From positions 1 to 6,914 of the forward strand of contig JBOHDE010000213.1 of assembly GCA_050699035.1 (NCBI GenBank): 6,914 nucleotides of DNA, given 5' to 3'. The position numbers were made by a program, and so were the translations under genes. Shown piece by piece: positions 5,904 to 6,914 of this stretch (position 1 is its first letter; each line of letters begins with the position of its first letter). The stretch comes from WHTB01 sp050699035. Its GTDB lineage: Bacteria > Actinomycetota > Actinomycetes > Propionibacteriales > Nocardioidaceae. The notes below the pieces were generated by a model. That model did not search any database and had not been told where the DNA came from. It saw only the letters and a list, made by a program, of their open reading frames with translations.

Positions 5904-6749
5904 CGTCAGGTTGTGCACCGAGCCGCCGTCGCGAGGTGGCTCGTCCGGGTCGTCGCCGGCAGGCACCGAGCCGACATACGACAGGGCCTGGTCGTGCAGC
6001 TTCCCGTTGGTGGTCAGCGCGTTGCCGCCGTACGGCCCGCGCCGGCCGGCCAGCGACGTGAACATGCCGCCGGCCTCCTCGACGATCACCGCCAGCGCGG
6101 CCATGTCGTACACCTCGAGCTCGGGCTCGACGGCGATGTCGACGGCGCCCTCGGCGACCAGCATGTGCGACCAGAAATCGCCGTACGCCCGGGTCCGCCA
6201 GCAGCGCCGTCCCAGCGACAGCAGGTCCTCGAGCTTGTCCTGCTGCTCCCAGGTGCCGAACGAGGAGTACGACAGCGACGCGTCGGCGAGGCTGGACACG
6301 TCTGACACCTGACACTGGGTGGCGTTCATGATGGAGCGTCCGGTCCAGGCGCCTTCGTCCTTCGACGCCCACCAGCGTCGGTTGAGCCCGGGAGCCGACA
6401 CCAGGCCGACGACTACCTCGTCCTCGACCACGAGCGCGATCAGCGTCGCCCACACCGGCACGCCACGGACGAAGTTCTTGGTGCCGTCGATCGGGTCGAT
6501 CACCCAGCGCCGCGGGCCCCATCCGGACGACCCCTGCTCCTCGCCGAGGATCGCATCGCGGGGTCGAGCCCGCCCGAGCGTACGGCGGATTGCCTCTTCG
6601 ACCGACCGGTCAGCATCACTCACCGGCGTGAGGTCGGGCTTCGCCTTGACGTGCAGGTCGAGTGCCTTGAAGCGGCTCATCGTCAGCGAGTCCGCGTCGT
6701 CGGCGAGCACGTGCGCGAGCCGCAGGTCGTCGGTGTGGGGGGAGCGCAT
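5877..6749 (-). CDS. hisN: Histidinol-phosphatase, inositol monophosphatase family (HisN)
   Basis: This 290-residue Mg-dependent phosphatase likely removes phosphate from L-histidinol phosphate, the penultimate step region of histidine synthesis. Family hallmarks occur in order: KPDLTPVSDADRSVEEAIR (38-56), GEEQG with metal ligands Glu70/Glu71, WVIDPIDGTKNFVRG (82-96) with Asp85 and Asp88, and AYGDFWSHMLVAEGAVDIAV (188-207) followed by YDMAALAVIVEEAGG, where Asp215 is the last metal ligand. KNFVRG and AYGDFW favour HisN over a general inositol phosphatase, though substrate range cannot be proved by eye. The frame stays open upstream to base 6902. I chose ATG 6749 because the family N-terminus starts there, a -10-like box lies just before it, and a divergent gene starts at 6829. 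The last 30 residues are a polar extension. The 3' end overlaps the MFS gene. Confidence 0.92.
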   Translation of the reverse strand: MRSPHTDDLRLAHVLADDADSLTMSRFKALDLHVKAKPDLTPVSDADRSVEEAIRRTLGRARPRDAILGEEQGSSGWGPRRWVIDPIDGTKNFVRGVPVWATLIALVVEDEVVVGLVSAPGLNRRWWASKDEGAWTGRSIMNATQCQVSDVSSLADASLSYSSFGTWEQQDKLEDLLSLGRRCWRTRAYGDFWSHMLVAEGAVDIAVEPELEVYDMAALAVIVEEAGGMFTSLAGRRGPYGGNALTTNGKLHDQALSYVGSVPAGDDPDEPPRDGGSVHNLTSRRRSDFD

Positions 6750-6756
6750 GGACACG

Positions 6757-6762
6757 ACCCTA
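6757..6762 (-). promoter_or_regulatory. Candidate -10 element of hisN (near-leaderless)
   Basis: On the minus strand TAGGGT lies 7 bases before the ATG at 6749, which would put transcription start at or next to the start codon. No clear -35 is visible at 16-19 bp, and no good Shine-Dalgarno sequence precedes the ATG. Confidence 0.35.
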
Positions 6763-6812
6763 CGGCCATCGGCCCCATTAGGGTGTTGCACACCAGGCTG
6801 TCGGCACGTGCA

Positions 6813-6821
6813 GAGAGGTGA
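6813..6821 (+). promoter_or_regulatory. Ribosome binding site of the DUF2231 gene
   Basis: GAGAGGTGA ends 7 bases before the ATG at 6829. It supports that ATG over the in-frame GTG at 6808, which would place the Shine-Dalgarno sequence inside the coding region. Confidence 0.6.
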
Positions 6822-6828
6822 GTTCGCG

Positions 6829-6914
6829 ATGTTGGACGAGTTCTTCGGTCTGCCGCTGCACCCGCTTGTGGTGCACCTGACAGTCGTCCTCGTCCCGACC
6901 ACGGCGGTGGTCGC
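6829..6914 (+). CDS. DUF2231-type membrane protein, N-terminal 28 codons, 3' end outside window
   Basis: Only the first 28 residues are visible, beginning MLDEFFGLPLHPLVVHLTVV and continuing into a hydrophobic stretch. The HP-x-x-VH pattern at the start of the first membrane helix is the hallmark of DUF2231 proteins, small four-helix membrane proteins sometimes discussed as haem or redox related. The function is not established. The start is chosen from the Shine-Dalgarno match at 6813-6821. The gene diverges from hisN across a 79-bp gap, and the rest lies beyond the window. Confidence 0.75.
   Translation, partial: MLDEFFGLPLHPLVVHLTVVLVPTTAVV

Noticed and set aside
5901..5908. TGACGTCA palindrome at the exporter stop codon
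   Set aside because: Eight bases, partly dictated by the stop codon and the opposing coding sequence; no bacterial regulatory meaning apparent.
6782..6794. GGTGT-TGC-ACACC palindrome between hisN and the DUF2231 gene
   Set aside because: Five-bp arms with a 3-bp centre and no associated promoter elements or regulator gene nearby.
6750..6902. Upstream extension of the hisN frame by 51 codons
   Set aside because: The extra residues are Cys/Ser/Thr-rich, unlike the family N-terminus, and overlap the start of the divergent DUF2231 gene.
1..6914. Search for tRNA, rRNA, CRISPR arrays, insertion sequence ends, att sites or toxin-antitoxin pairs
   Set aside because: No direct-repeat array, transposase, integrase or RNA-gene pattern was seen on either strand by reading.

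Overview
The window is a compact, high-GC, gene-dense stretch of chromosome with short intergenic gaps. Coding sequences use G/C-ending codons, there are several GTG starts, and some genes look leaderless. Together with the protein types (a YkuD transpeptidase with two peptidoglycan-binding repeats, an actinobacterial-style cytosolic FKBP, HisN-type histidinol phosphatase), this points to an actinobacterium. A Nocardioidaceae-like relative is my guess, at low confidence. I see no insertion sequence, phage gene, tRNA, rRNA or CRISPR array.

Layout from left to right. (1) The C-terminal 308 codons of the ATP-dependent protease Lon (+) converge on a membrane-anchored L,D-transpeptidase (-), with a strong bidirectional hairpin between them (938-999). 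(2) A 136-bp divergent region separates the transpeptidase from a small S4-domain RNA-binding protein (+). That gene converges on a two-gene minus-strand unit, a CBS-pair protein followed by an FKBP-type prolyl isomerase. A hairpin spans both facing stop codons (2436-2462). (3) Divergent from the CBS gene is a multi-spanning membrane protein of unknown function (+). (4) An ArsR-type regulator and an MFS exporter form a translationally coupled pair (+), driven by a promoter whose -35 element contains the stop codon of the membrane protein. A perfect 9-bp inverted repeat covers the -10 element, the predicted start site and the ATG. (5) The exporter gene overlaps tail-to-tail with hisN (-). Divergent from hisN, the first 28 codons of a DUF2231 membrane protein (+) run off the window.

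Most genes are housekeeping functions that do not form one pathway: protein quality control (Lon, FKBP), cell-wall cross-linking (transpeptidase), an RNA-binding protein, nucleotide sensing (CBS) and histidine biosynthesis (HisN). The one self-contained regulatory circuit visible is ArsR-MFS, which probably represses its own leaderless promoter until an unknown ligand appears. The least explained gene is the membrane protein at 3353-4111. I found no convincing evidence for a wholly new multi-gene system here.
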